Assembly (NCBI RefSeq): GCF_014174165.1
Contig: NZ_JABEQN010000010.1
Coordinates: 62,001 to 126,000, forward strand
Reading direction: 5' to 3'
DNA length: 64,000 bases
Source: Gluconacetobacter dulcium
GTDB taxonomy: Bacteria; Pseudomonadota; Alphaproteobacteria; Acetobacterales; Acetobacteraceae
The translations under genes were made by a program, and so were the position numbers. The notes below the pieces were generated by a model, which saw nothing but the letters and a program-made list of their open reading frames with translations, was not told the origin of the DNA and did no database searches. Of the stretch, positions 57,623-64,000 are shown in pieces. Numbering within the stretch: position 1 is the first letter of the stretch; every line of letters starts with the position of its first letter.

Positions 57623-58876
57623 TCAGTGCGCGACCGCCGCCGCGGCGGCTTCGTCGATAAGGGTTCCTTCGCGAAAACGTTCGATCGTGAAGGGGGCGTT
57701 GATCGGATGCGGCTCGTCTCGCGCGATCGTCCAGGCGAACAGGTTCGCCGCACCCGGCGTCGCCTTGAAGCCGCCGGTGCCCCAACCGCAATTGACATAC
57801 AGGCCCGGCACCGACGTCTTCGCCGTGATCGGCGACCGGTCGGGCGTGTTGTCGGTAATCCCGCCCCACGACCGCAGCATCCGCAAGCGGCGGAAATCCG
57901 GCACCAGTTCGCAGATCGCCTCCAGCGTATGGGCCGGAATATGCAGCCCCCCGCGCTGGGTGTACGAGACATAGGAATCGGTCCCGGCGCCGATCACCAT
58001 CTCGCCCTTGTCGGACTGGCTGATATAGGCGTGGATGGTGTTGGACATCACCACGCAGGGAAAGGCCGGCTTCACCGGCTCGGACACCAGCGCCTGCAAC
58101 GGGTTGACCTGCAACGGCAGACGGATGCCCGCCATCGCCATCACCACCGAGCTGTGACCCGCCGCCGAAACGCCCACCTTCCCGGCCCGGATCGGCCCCC
58201 GCGTGGTCTGCACCCCCGTCACGCGCCCGGACGCGTCGCGGTCGATGCCCGTGACCTCGCAATTCTCGATGATGTCCACGCCGAGATCGCTGGCGGCGCG
58301 GGCATAACCCCAGGCCACCGCGTCATGCCGCGCCGTACCGGCACGACGCTGCAACGCGCCCCCCAGGACCGGATAGCGGATATTCGGCGAAATATTCAGC
58401 GGCGGACAGAATGCCTTGACCTGCTCGGGCGTCAGCCATTCATTGTCGATACCGTTCAGCCGGTTGGCATAGACATGCCGCTTGAACACCTGCACGTCAT
58501 GAACGTTATGCGCGATCATCAGGCAGCCGCGCTGGCTGAACATGACATTGTAGTTCAGTTCGTCCGACAGGCCCTCCCACAGCTTCAGCGCATGCTCGTA
58601 GTAGGAGGAACTCTGCTCGAACAGATAGTTCGAGCGGATGATGGTCGTGTTGCGCGCGGTATTGCCACCGGCCAGCCATCCCCGCTCGACCACGGCGATG
58701 TTGCGCAGACCATGCTGCTTGGCCAGGTAGTAGGCCGCGCCAAGTCCATGGCCGCCTCCCCCGACGATGATGATGTCATAGCTCGGCTTCGGTGCCACCG
58801 AACGCCACTGGGGCTGCCACCCCAGATGACGCCCAAGCGCCTGACGGGCGAGCGAAAAGGCGGAAAATTTTTGCAT
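57623..58876 (-). CDS. soxB: Sarcosine oxidase beta subunit
   Basis: Catalytic FAD/FMN subunit of 417 residues. The N-terminal dinucleotide fold is [18 protein letters not shown] (about 36-52). H184 in RHDAVAWG is the histidine that covalently binds FMN in the family. It oxidises sarcosine to glycine, passing the methyl group as methylene to folate on SoxA. It is first in the operon, with the promoter in the 144 bases before the IS remnant. Confidence 0.95.
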   Translation of the reverse strand: MQKFSAFSLARQALGRHLGWQPQWRSVAPKPSYDIIIVGGGGHGLGAAYYLAKQHGLRNIAVVERGWLAGGNTARNTTIIRSNYLFEQSSSYYEHALKLWEGLSDELNYNVMFSQRGCLMIAHNVHDVQVFKRHVYANRLNGIDNEWLTPEQVKAFCPPLNISPNIRYPVLGGALQRRAGTARHDAVAWGYARAASDLGVDIIENCEVTGIDRDASGRVTGVQTTRGPIRAGKVGVSAAGHSSVVMAMAGIRLPLQVNPLQALVSEPVKPAFPCVVMSNTIHAYISQSDKGEMVIGAGTDSYVSYTQRGGLHIPAHTLEAICELVPDFRRLRMLRSWGGITDNTPDRSPITAKTSVPGLYVNCGWGTGGFKATPGAANLFAWTIARDEPHPINAPFTIERFREGTLIDEAAAAAVAH

Positions 58877-59211
58877 AACGGCCTAAACTCACTTCCTCAC
58901 CGGCTCAAGAACTGGTTTTGAAAATGAAAGAACCGCCAGCAAAAATCTTTTACGAAAATGACGCGACACTTGCATATTTGCGACATGACGCGCCCGTATG
59001 TCGGTATGTCGCCTGTGCCCTGAAGCCTCCCGGGTTTTCCGGAGGCTCCTAACGTGCCGATCTCACAGAGAGGTATGAGCCTGGCTCTGTGCTCTGGATT
59101 GAATTCCGACTGACGGTCGAAATTGGTGATGCCCCCTGTTTTCCGGTTTTCCGGTCGAGCGAATGCATCACCGCCGGATGAGGCGGTGTTTTTTGGGGGC
59201 GGCATGGCGAT

Positions 59212-59382
59212 CCGGAACCGCCGGGCCGGCCTGCCGGTCATGCGGCTTTGGGCCTTGGCGGCCGCCAGTTCGCCCGTGATCTCCGCGACCAGCCGTGCAT
59301 TGCGCGACAGGCCGAACAGGAAATCGACACGGTTGGCCCCGCACCGGGCCATCAGGCTGTCGCGACAGAACCCGCCATACGC
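59212..59382 (-). pseudogene. IS1380-like transposase fragment
   Basis: On the minus strand this reads GGFCRDSLMARCGANRVDF LFGLSRNARLVAEI in pieces, ending near RMTGRPARRF. This resembles the DDE transposase of IS1380-type elements (the part reading FGL.RN.RL), not IS3 OrfB. It is joined directly to the truncated IS3 orfB at 59383. Confidence 0.65.
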
Positions 59383-59391
59383 GCGGCATGT

Positions 59392-59493
59392 TCATGACAG
59401 GAGGATGGGGCCGATCGCCAGTTCGCGGCAGATCGGCTCGATACCCAACTCCTCACGATGGCCGTCGATGAACGACATCATCATTTCCCGCGG
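59392..59493 (-). pseudogene. IS3 OrfB N-terminal remnant, frameshifted
   Basis: FIDGHREELGIEPICREL is the OrfB start shared with copy 2 (62880). One extra base compared with copy 2 changes the frame just after RELAI, giving a stop within ten codons. Confidence 0.75.
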
Positions 59494-59726
59494 CGGTCGA
59501 GCCCCGCCATCGCAAAATACGCCGATCCCTCTCGCCGCCTGGCCCCATCGCCGCACCAGCGACGCAAAGTCTCCGCCGTGCAGCCTATCTTCGCGGCAAT
59601 CGACCTCATCGCTGCCCACTCCGAGCCGTAGTCGGCGCGAGGCTCCCCAACCATACGGGGGCCGTGCCCCATACGAACCGCACGTTCCCGGACCTCAGGC
59701 GAAAATTTCTGGCTCATCGTGTTCAT
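59481..59726 (-). pseudogene. IS3 OrfA remnant
   Basis: The OrfA of copy 1 matches the 107-residue OrfA at 62554 at both ends ([19 protein letters not shown], then [13 protein letters not shown]). It has a small insertion (GHGPR) near residue 20 and has lost the leucine-zipper part between about residues 68 and 100. It is 81 residues and surely inactive. Confidence 0.85.
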
Positions 59727-59746
59727 GATAGCTCCTGCTCACAGAT

Positions 59747-59776
59747 AGGAGCCTCCGGGAAACCCGGGACGCTCCA
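59747..59776 (-). repeat. IS terminal inverted repeat, copy 1 left end
   Basis: Read on the minus strand it begins TGGAGCGTCCCGGG and ends GGAGGCTCCTATCTG just inside. It pairs with 59021-59050 on the plus strand. Confidence 0.8.
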
Positions 59777-59860
59777 ATGGATCTGACCGAAGAGGAGATT
59801 GAAACGCTCGTGTCCCTGCTCAGACATGTGCTTAAAAACGTTGATTCCATGGAATCATGA
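59777..59860 (+). pseudogene. Short reading frame next to IS end, possible MarR-type regulator tail
   Basis: The 27 codons give MDLTEEEIETLVSLLRHVLK plus NVDSMES. An amphipathic helix of this kind (LTEEE..TL..LLRHVL) resembles the end of MarR-family regulators. It begins exactly at the IS boundary, as if the rest of the gene were removed by the insertion. It could also be a small peptide or chance. Confidence 0.4.
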
Positions 59861-59869
59861 ACGGAAACC

Positions 59870-61123
59870 TCATCCCATCAATAGTCGCGCACCGAGGGCG
59901 GTCACCAGCGCCACAGGCATTGCAACGGCACCTATCTTGAGAAATTGCAGGAATCCGACATCCTCGCCGCCCCGGCGGATCACCTGAAGCCACAGGATTG
60001 TGGCCAGCGATCCCGTAACCGACAGGTTGGGGCCGAGATCAACGCCGATCAGGAGATTATCGACTACGAGACGCGGCGGATGCGCCTGTACCACGGCTTC
60101 GCTCGCGATCAACCCGGCTGGCAGATTGTTCATGAGGTTTGAGATAAACGCCAGAAGGGAACCGGAGCCGAGAGCGGCCGCTGTCGGATCAGACTGGGCC
60201 GCACGCTTAAGTATCTGCGCGATTTCCCCAATCAGTCCGGTGCTGTCGATGGCTTCGACCAGAACGAACAGCCCTGCCACGAGAGGCAGAACGCCCCATG
60301 AAATCTCCTTCACCAATGTTAATGGTGAGCGTCGTGCCAGCACGGATACTGCCAGAGCCATTGCCACACCGGCCAGCGCGGTCGGCAGACCGAGGGGACG
60401 ATCAAAAGCGGATATCGTCACGAGCAGGACGGCCGTCAGCACGATCCCGGCAAGAGCGGCTCTTCCGCCCACGGTCAAGCGCATTGGCTCCACCTGAGAT
60501 GCACACGCCTGCCTGAGATGTTTGCGCTCAATCAGACGGAGGACCAGATAGGTTGTCACGATGGCCATCAACGACGGCAGTGCGAACGATGCCATCCACG
60601 ATCCCAAAGCCGGAAGCGCACCATCGTAGAGAACCAGATTAGCCGGATTGGAAACCGGCAGGACAAAGCTGGCCGCGTTGGCAATAAGCGCACAGGCAAA
60701 CAGTAAAGGAAGAGGATCCGCTTTCGCCTTGGTTGCCACGGCAAGCACCGCAGGTGTCAGCACGACTGCCGTCGCATCATTGGACATGAATGTCGTCACG
60801 ACGACACCAGCCAGATAGACCAGTGTAAACAGTCTGCTCGTTGAGCCCGCAGCATGATTGACTGCCGATGTCGCAATCCAGTCAAACAGACCGTTTGCCC
60901 GCGCCGTCTCACTGAGCAGCATCATGCCAATCAGGAAGAGATAGACATCTCCCCCTTTCAGGATTCCCGCTCCAGCCATGGAAACCGGGATCAGACCCAT
61001 CACGACAAGAAGTGCGGCTCCTGTTACAGCCCACACCCACTCGGCAATCCGAAATGGCCGGATAATGACTCCGGCCGTTGTCAGTGCTGCAATCGCCCAG
61101 ATCGCCTCATGATGAAACATCAT
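59870..61123 (-). CDS. ArsB/NhaD-type anion permease
   Basis: Inner-membrane transporter of about 417 residues with ten or more helices, of the ArsB/NhaD/SLC13 ion transporter superfamily. Typical motifs are FMSNDATAVVLTPAV (about residue 110) and ISNLMNNLPAG. Arsenite efflux is the leading guess, but no arsR, arsC or arsH lies nearby, so the substrate may be another anion. The ATG at 61123 overlaps the MFS stop by four bases. Its GC content is clearly lower than that of neighbours. Confidence 0.82.
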   Translation of the reverse strand: MMFHHEAIWAIAALTTAGVIIRPFRIAEWVWAVTGAALLVVMGLIPVSMAGAGILKGGDVYLFLIGMMLLSETARANGLFDWIATSAVNHAAGSTSRLFTLVYLAGVVVTTFMSNDATAVVLTPAVLAVATKAKADPLPLLFACALIANAASFVLPVSNPANLVLYDGALPALGSWMASFALPSLMAIVTTYLVLRLIERKHLRQACASQVEPMRLTVGGRAALAGIVLTAVLLVTISAFDRPLGLPTALAGVAMALAVSVLARRSPLTLVKEISWGVLPLVAGLFVLVEAIDSTGLIGEIAQILKRAAQSDPTAAALGSGSLLAFISNLMNNLPAGLIASEAVVQAHPPRLVVDNLLIGVDLGPNLSVTGSLATILWLQVIRRGGEDVGFLQFLKIGAVAMPVALVTALGARLLMG

Positions 61124-62379
61124 GCGTGTGCATGCTCCGCAGAACGTATGACCGATGCCGAGAAAATCCATAGTCCCAATGATAGAACTGCAAAACAACC
61201 AAGAGTGTAAAATGCGGTTGAATAGCCCAGTTCCTCGGCAAGCCATCCCCCCAACGCGGGTGAGAGACTTGCCCCGATGCCTTGTGCCGTCATGACGACA
61301 CCCTGCCCCACATTGACCCGGCCTGTGCCATTAAGGAGCCGCGCCACCAGACCTGGCACGGCAACGCTCTGAAGCCCCGCGCCTATACCGTCCAGAAACT
61401 GTACGGGCCACACACCCCAGTGCTCGATAAACGTACCGGCAATCACGCCCCGGAGCGGCAGGGCAGCAAATGAAATCAGCAACACGATCCAATATCCACG
61501 GCTCGCCACAAAACGCATGGCCAAAAGACTGACGCCGATCATCACAGCCTGAGCCACCACCACAGTCATCGCCGTAAACATTGCGGGGTTCCCTTTCCCC
61601 GCACTGACGACAGCCATACCGTAAAGCGGCAACATCGCAGCGTTGCCGAGATGAAAGAAGCAGAGACAGGCCGCGAGGATCAGAAGCGGTTTGTGCCGAA
61701 GAAACGACCTTATCCCTTCCGCCTTACCTTCAGCATGGCTCTTTCCATCTTCCAGCCCTCGCGCAGCCTGATGGTCGATAGATTTCTCAGGAATCAGGAG
61801 AACGGCCGCGATAGCCAGCAGACCAAATGTGACTTCAAGAAAGAAAATCGCGGGCAGGCCAAACATCCAACCGAGCCAGCCAGACAATCCGGCCCCAACC
61901 ATATTGCCCGCGTGGTTCCAGGCCTGATTCCGGCCAATCTGCGCGTTGAAACCTTTTTGGCGAACAATCCCGAGCGTCATTCCGGCCATCAAGGGGCCGA
62001 TCCCCGCCCCGGCCAGCGCCGTGGCCATCTGGCTGATGGTTACGACAAGCGTCGATTGTGAATTCAGCAGGAGAAGAGAAGCTGAAATGGTGCAGAGTGC
62101 CGCAATAATGACGAACAGACGTTTTTTCGTTGTCTGGTCGATGAGCGCACCAGCAGGGACGGTGGCGAGCATGCCGACAATGCCACCAGCCATCATCACA
62201 GATCCGATCGGCCCGGTCTGCCAGCCATGACGCTGAAGAAACACACCCAGGAAAGGACCAATCCCCGCCTGCACGTCAGCCATAAAGAAATTCAGGGCAC
62301 ATAATGAAAACAATGCGCGGTTTGACAGGATGCCTTGCGGCCCCTCTGTCTTCAGACCAGCCACACAAGCGTGCATCAC
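61120..62379 (-). CDS. MFS transporter, island-borne
   Basis: A 419-residue twelve-helix MFS protein. Loop 2-3 shows GALIDQTTKKRLF, a variant of the family motif. Helices such as FFMADVQAGIGPFLGVFLQ and AMTVVVAQAVMIGVSLLAM are clear. It is co-transcribed with the ArsB-like gene. The substrate is unknown; efflux of a drug, organoarsenical or sugar phosphate are all possible. GC about 50-58% in sampled lines sets it apart from the rest of the window. Confidence 0.82.
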   Translation of the reverse strand: MMHACVAGLKTEGPQGILSNRALFSLCALNFFMADVQAGIGPFLGVFLQRHGWQTGPIGSVMMAGGIVGMLATVPAGALIDQTTKKRLFVIIAALCTISASLLLLNSQSTLVVTISQMATALAGAGIGPLMAGMTLGIVRQKGFNAQIGRNQAWNHAGNMVGAGLSGWLGWMFGLPAIFFLEVTFGLLAIAAVLLIPEKSIDHQAARGLEDGKSHAEGKAEGIRSFLRHKPLLILAACLCFFHLGNAAMLPLYGMAVVSAGKGNPAMFTAMTVVVAQAVMIGVSLLAMRFVASRGYWIVLLISFAALPLRGVIAGTFIEHWGVWPVQFLDGIGAGLQSVAVPGLVARLLNGTGRVNVGQGVVMTAQGIGASLSPALGGWLAEELGYSTAFYTLGCFAVLSLGLWIFSASVIRSAEHAHA

Positions 62380-62503
62380 AGGGCTCTTTTCACCAGATCG
62401 GAGAGCTTAACAACATAGCAAACAATAAGTTACAAGAGCCCATTAAAAATACACAGCCATGCGATCCATTAAGATGCGACAGCAACGAAACATCATGTGA
62501 GCA

Positions 62504-62538
62504 TGAAGCGTCCCGGGTTTCCCTGAGGCTCCTATCTG
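62504..62538 (+). repeat. IS terminal inverted repeat, copy 2 left end
   Basis: It begins TGAAGCGTCCCGGG and continues to GAGGCTCCTATCTG, nearly identical to the end at 59776. Confidence 0.8.
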
Positions 62539-62553
62539 CGAGAAGGAGCTATC

Positions 62554-62877
62554 ATGAACACGATGAGCCAGAGATTTTCGCCCGAGGTCCGGGAACGTGC
62601 GGTCCGTATGGTTGGTGAGCATCGCGCCGACTACGGCTCGGAATGGGCCGCGATGACGTCGATTGCGGCCAGGATTGGTTGCCCGGCGGAGACTTTGCGC
62701 CGCTGGTGCCGCGATGAGGCCAGGCGGCGAGAGGGGCCGGCTGGGCAAGCTGGTGACGAGCGGGTTCGGTTCAGGGCGCTTGAGCGCGAGGTCAAGGAAT
62801 TGCGCCGCGCCAACGAGATCCTGCGCAAGGAATCGGCGTATTTTGCGATGGCGGAGTTCGACCGCCGCGGGAAATGA
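62554..62877 (+). CDS. IS3-family transposase OrfA
   Basis: A 107-residue helix-turn-helix protein ([36 protein letters not shown]) with a C-terminal leucine-zipper-like stretch (RFRALEREVKELRRANEIL). GAGAAGGAGC precedes the ATG. OrfA and OrfB overlap in a different frame around GGAAATGATGATGG, where full elements make the fusion transposase. With OrfB truncated it cannot transpose alone. Confidence 0.9.
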   Translation: MNTMSQRFSPEVRERAVRMVGEHRADYGSEWAAMTSIAARIGCPAETLRRWCRDEARRREGPAGQAGDERVRFRALEREVKELRRANEILRKESAYFAMAEFDRRGK

Positions 62878-62879
62878 TG

Positions 62880-62995
62880 ATGGCGTTCATCGACGGCCAT
62901 CGTGAGGACTTAGGGATCGAGCCGATCTGCCGCGAACTGGCGGTCGCCCCGTCCTCCTGTCATGAACATGCCGCGCGTAAGGCCGGTAGCGTCGG
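62880..62995 (+). pseudogene. IS3 OrfB N-terminal fragment
   Basis: It reads FIDGHREDLGIEPICREL then VAPSSCHEHAARKAG, after which similarity to IS3 transposases ends. The DDE catalytic core is missing. Confidence 0.75.
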
Positions 62996-63341
62996 GGCGG
63001 GCCCGTTTAGGTGGGAATCGACAGAAACGCCATTGCGGCCAGCCTGATCTCACCGGGTGGCTTAGCTCAGGCCCATCGGGCGATGCCAGTCTCGGCGGTC
63101 TCGCCCGTCACCGGCACCCATACCCCACACTCAGCCACGAGCATCCCACCCATGCGCGACGGCTTTCAAGCCGGAACACTATGCTTTGATTTAATTGGAT
63201 ATTTTCCATATCATATTGATTCATCCAGGCTCCAATTCGGCCCCAGCCGGCCGAACGACGCGCGCCCGGCCTATCAGGCAGGACCAATCGCAGCGCGGCC
63301 ATGCCTCTCGTCTCCATCGCGCCCCATGACGCAGCATGCCA
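62996..63341. other. Intergenic region with AT-rich stretch
   Basis: About 345 bases lie between the truncated IS and the efflux gene end. An unusually AT-rich segment runs from about 63180 to 63235. Open frames crossing it have no recognisable features. No terminator is clear. Confidence 0.4.
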
Positions 63342-64000
63342 TCATCCTGCGTGGCGCACATCGGCAAACGGAGCGGCGCCGCCGTCGGCATTCTTCATAC
63401 CCGGCCGGGCCGTATCGTCATGCCATCCCCCACCCAAGGCGCGGTAGACAGTGATCAGGTTCTGATACCGCGCCGCCTGCACTTCGATCCGGCTTCGCTG
63501 GGCGGCATAAAGCGTCCGCTCCGCGTCCAGAGTGGTCAGATAGGAATCCACCCCGGCGTCGAAGCGTGCCCGCGCCAGCCGGCAGGCATCGGCCCAGGAC
63601 ACGACCAGTGCGTCAACCTGCCGCGACTGGTCCAGATACGTGGCACGCGCGGTCAGCGCGTCCGACACTTCATGGAACGCGGTCTGAACCGCCTTTTCAT
63701 AAGCAGCCACACGCTGGTTCCGCATGGCGCGGGACGCCTGTAGATTTCCTTCGTTCTGCCCCCAGGTAAACAGCGGGATCTGTATCTGCGGGTTCAGGCC
63801 GAACGTCGTCCCGCCCCTCGTGAACAGATTATGGAACTGAAGGCTGGAAACACCATTCGAAGCCGTAAGGATCACCCGCGGAAAGAAGGCGGCCCGCATC
63901 GCACCGATATCATCGTTGGCCGCAAGCAGGGAAAACTCAGCCGCCTGAATGTCGGGGCGCCGATCCAGCAGATCGGACGGAAGCCCCGCCGGCAGATCGG
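63342..64000 (-). CDS. Outer-membrane efflux factor (NodT/OprM family), N-terminus outside window
   Basis: C-terminal part of a TolC-like outer-membrane channel for RND-type efflux. The frame is open at the right edge and reads DLPAGLPSDLLDRRPDIQAAE, the strongly conserved RRPDI segment, then IGAMRAAFFPRVILT and a second repeat with helices (AYEKAVQTAFHEVSDALTA, YLTTLDAERTLYAAQ). About 219 codons are visible. The partner pump and adaptor should lie to the right, beyond the window. Confidence 0.92.
   Translation of the reverse strand, partial: DLPAGLPSDLLDRRPDIQAAEFSLLAANDDIGAMRAAFFPRVILTASNGVSSLQFHNLFTRGGTTFGLNPQIQIPLFTWGQNEGNLQASRAMRNQRVAAYEKAVQTAFHEVSDALTARATYLDQSRQVDALVVSWADACRLARARFDAGVDSYLTTLDAERTLYAAQRSRIEVQAARYQNLITVYRALGGGWHDDTARPGMKNADGGAAPFADVRHAG

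Larger units (their letters stand above)
59021..59776 (-). mobile_element. IS3-family remnant (copy 1), internally rearranged
   Basis: A 756-base element with TG...CA ends and about 30-base imperfect terminal repeats: the end at 59776 (read on minus) is TGGAGCGTCCCGGGTTTCCC, and the end at 59021 is TGAAGCCTCCCGGGTTTTCC. Full IS3 elements are about 1.2-1.5 kb, so it has lost half. It contains a broken orfA, a truncated frameshifted orfB and a piece of an unrelated transposase. Flanking bases do not form an obvious 3-base target repeat. Confidence 0.85.
62504..62995 (+). mobile_element. IS3-family remnant (copy 2), right end missing
   Basis: The left end TGAAGCGTCCCGGGTTTCCC at 62504 matches copy 1. 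It is followed by an intact orfA and about 40 codons of orfB. Homology fades after about 62995. I found no matching right-hand repeat in the remaining bases, so the element is truncated. Confidence 0.8.

Noticed and set aside
59021-59776. Functional insertion sequence
   Set aside because: OrfA is deleted internally, OrfB is frameshifted and lacks the DDE core, and the length is about half that of a working IS3 element.
63011-63454. A 147-codon frame on the plus strand near the window end
   Set aside because: It overlaps the efflux protein gene antisense, has no recognisable domain and has no ribosome site.

Overview
The window is GC-rich (mostly 65-70% by eye) and densely coded, with many 1-, 4- and 8-base gene overlaps. 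Gene content and protein style point to an alphaproteobacterium, most likely an acetic acid bacterium (Acetobacteraceae): protocatechuate and quinate genes, an OprB porin, a glutathione formaldehyde pathway and heterotetrameric sarcosine oxidase. The species cannot be fixed from sequence alone. No rRNA, tRNA or CRISPR was seen.

Region A (about 1-27.5 kb) is a hydroaromatic/aromatic acid catabolic block. After a partial membrane diguanylate cyclase comes a minus-strand run (10801 to 2179): AroE-like dehydrogenase, pcaI, pcaJ, pcaF, an aromatic-acid MFS carrier, a second AroE-like dehydrogenase, a TIM-barrel isomerase-like enzyme and a QuiC-type 3-dehydroshikimate dehydratase. The minus-strand pcaH-pcaG-pcaB-pcaDC operon (17291 to 13437) completes protocatechuate to 3-oxoadipate. 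AraC and IclR regulators and an OprB porin follow. Set among these are less usual genes: three KstD-like FAD dehydrogenases (10958, 22044, 25765), a NIPSNAP protein, a second small TIM barrel, a Gfo/Idh/MocA dehydrogenase and a second IclR regulator. Two intergenic sites (10878 and 21053) carry GGAAA-N3-TTTCC, the core of the E. coli IclR operator. They tie the two FAD-enzyme clusters to one probable regulon. The best candidate for an undescribed system here is a pathway that desaturates or aromatises hydroaromatic acids and feeds protocatechuate.

Region B (27.6-36.1 kb) holds formaldehyde detoxification (frmR, frmA, a VOC protein, fghA) with a clear FrmR-type operator, then sdaA and glyA, then a TonB-dependent receptor with a strong terminator.

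Region C (36.5-58.9 kb) is a betaine island: a betaine/choline-type ABC transporter (ATPase and permease on minus, binding protein on plus), an accessory SnoaL/nitrilase/GNAT operon, two GlxA-type AraC regulators, purU, a YbaK-like protein, EtfBA, DgcBA, glycine betaine monooxygenase GbcAB and sarcosine oxidase SoxBDAG. With region B this gives a nearly complete route: glycine betaine to dimethylglycine, sarcosine, glycine, serine and pyruvate, with all one-carbon units handled as formaldehyde, folate adducts or formate.

Region D (59.0-64.0 kb) is an insertion-sequence-bounded island of lower GC. Two related IS3-family remnants in inverted orientation flank an ArsB/NhaD-like permease, an MFS transporter and a short possible regulator tail. 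The left remnant is a mosaic that also contains an IS1380-like transposase piece. The window ends inside an outer-membrane efflux protein gene.
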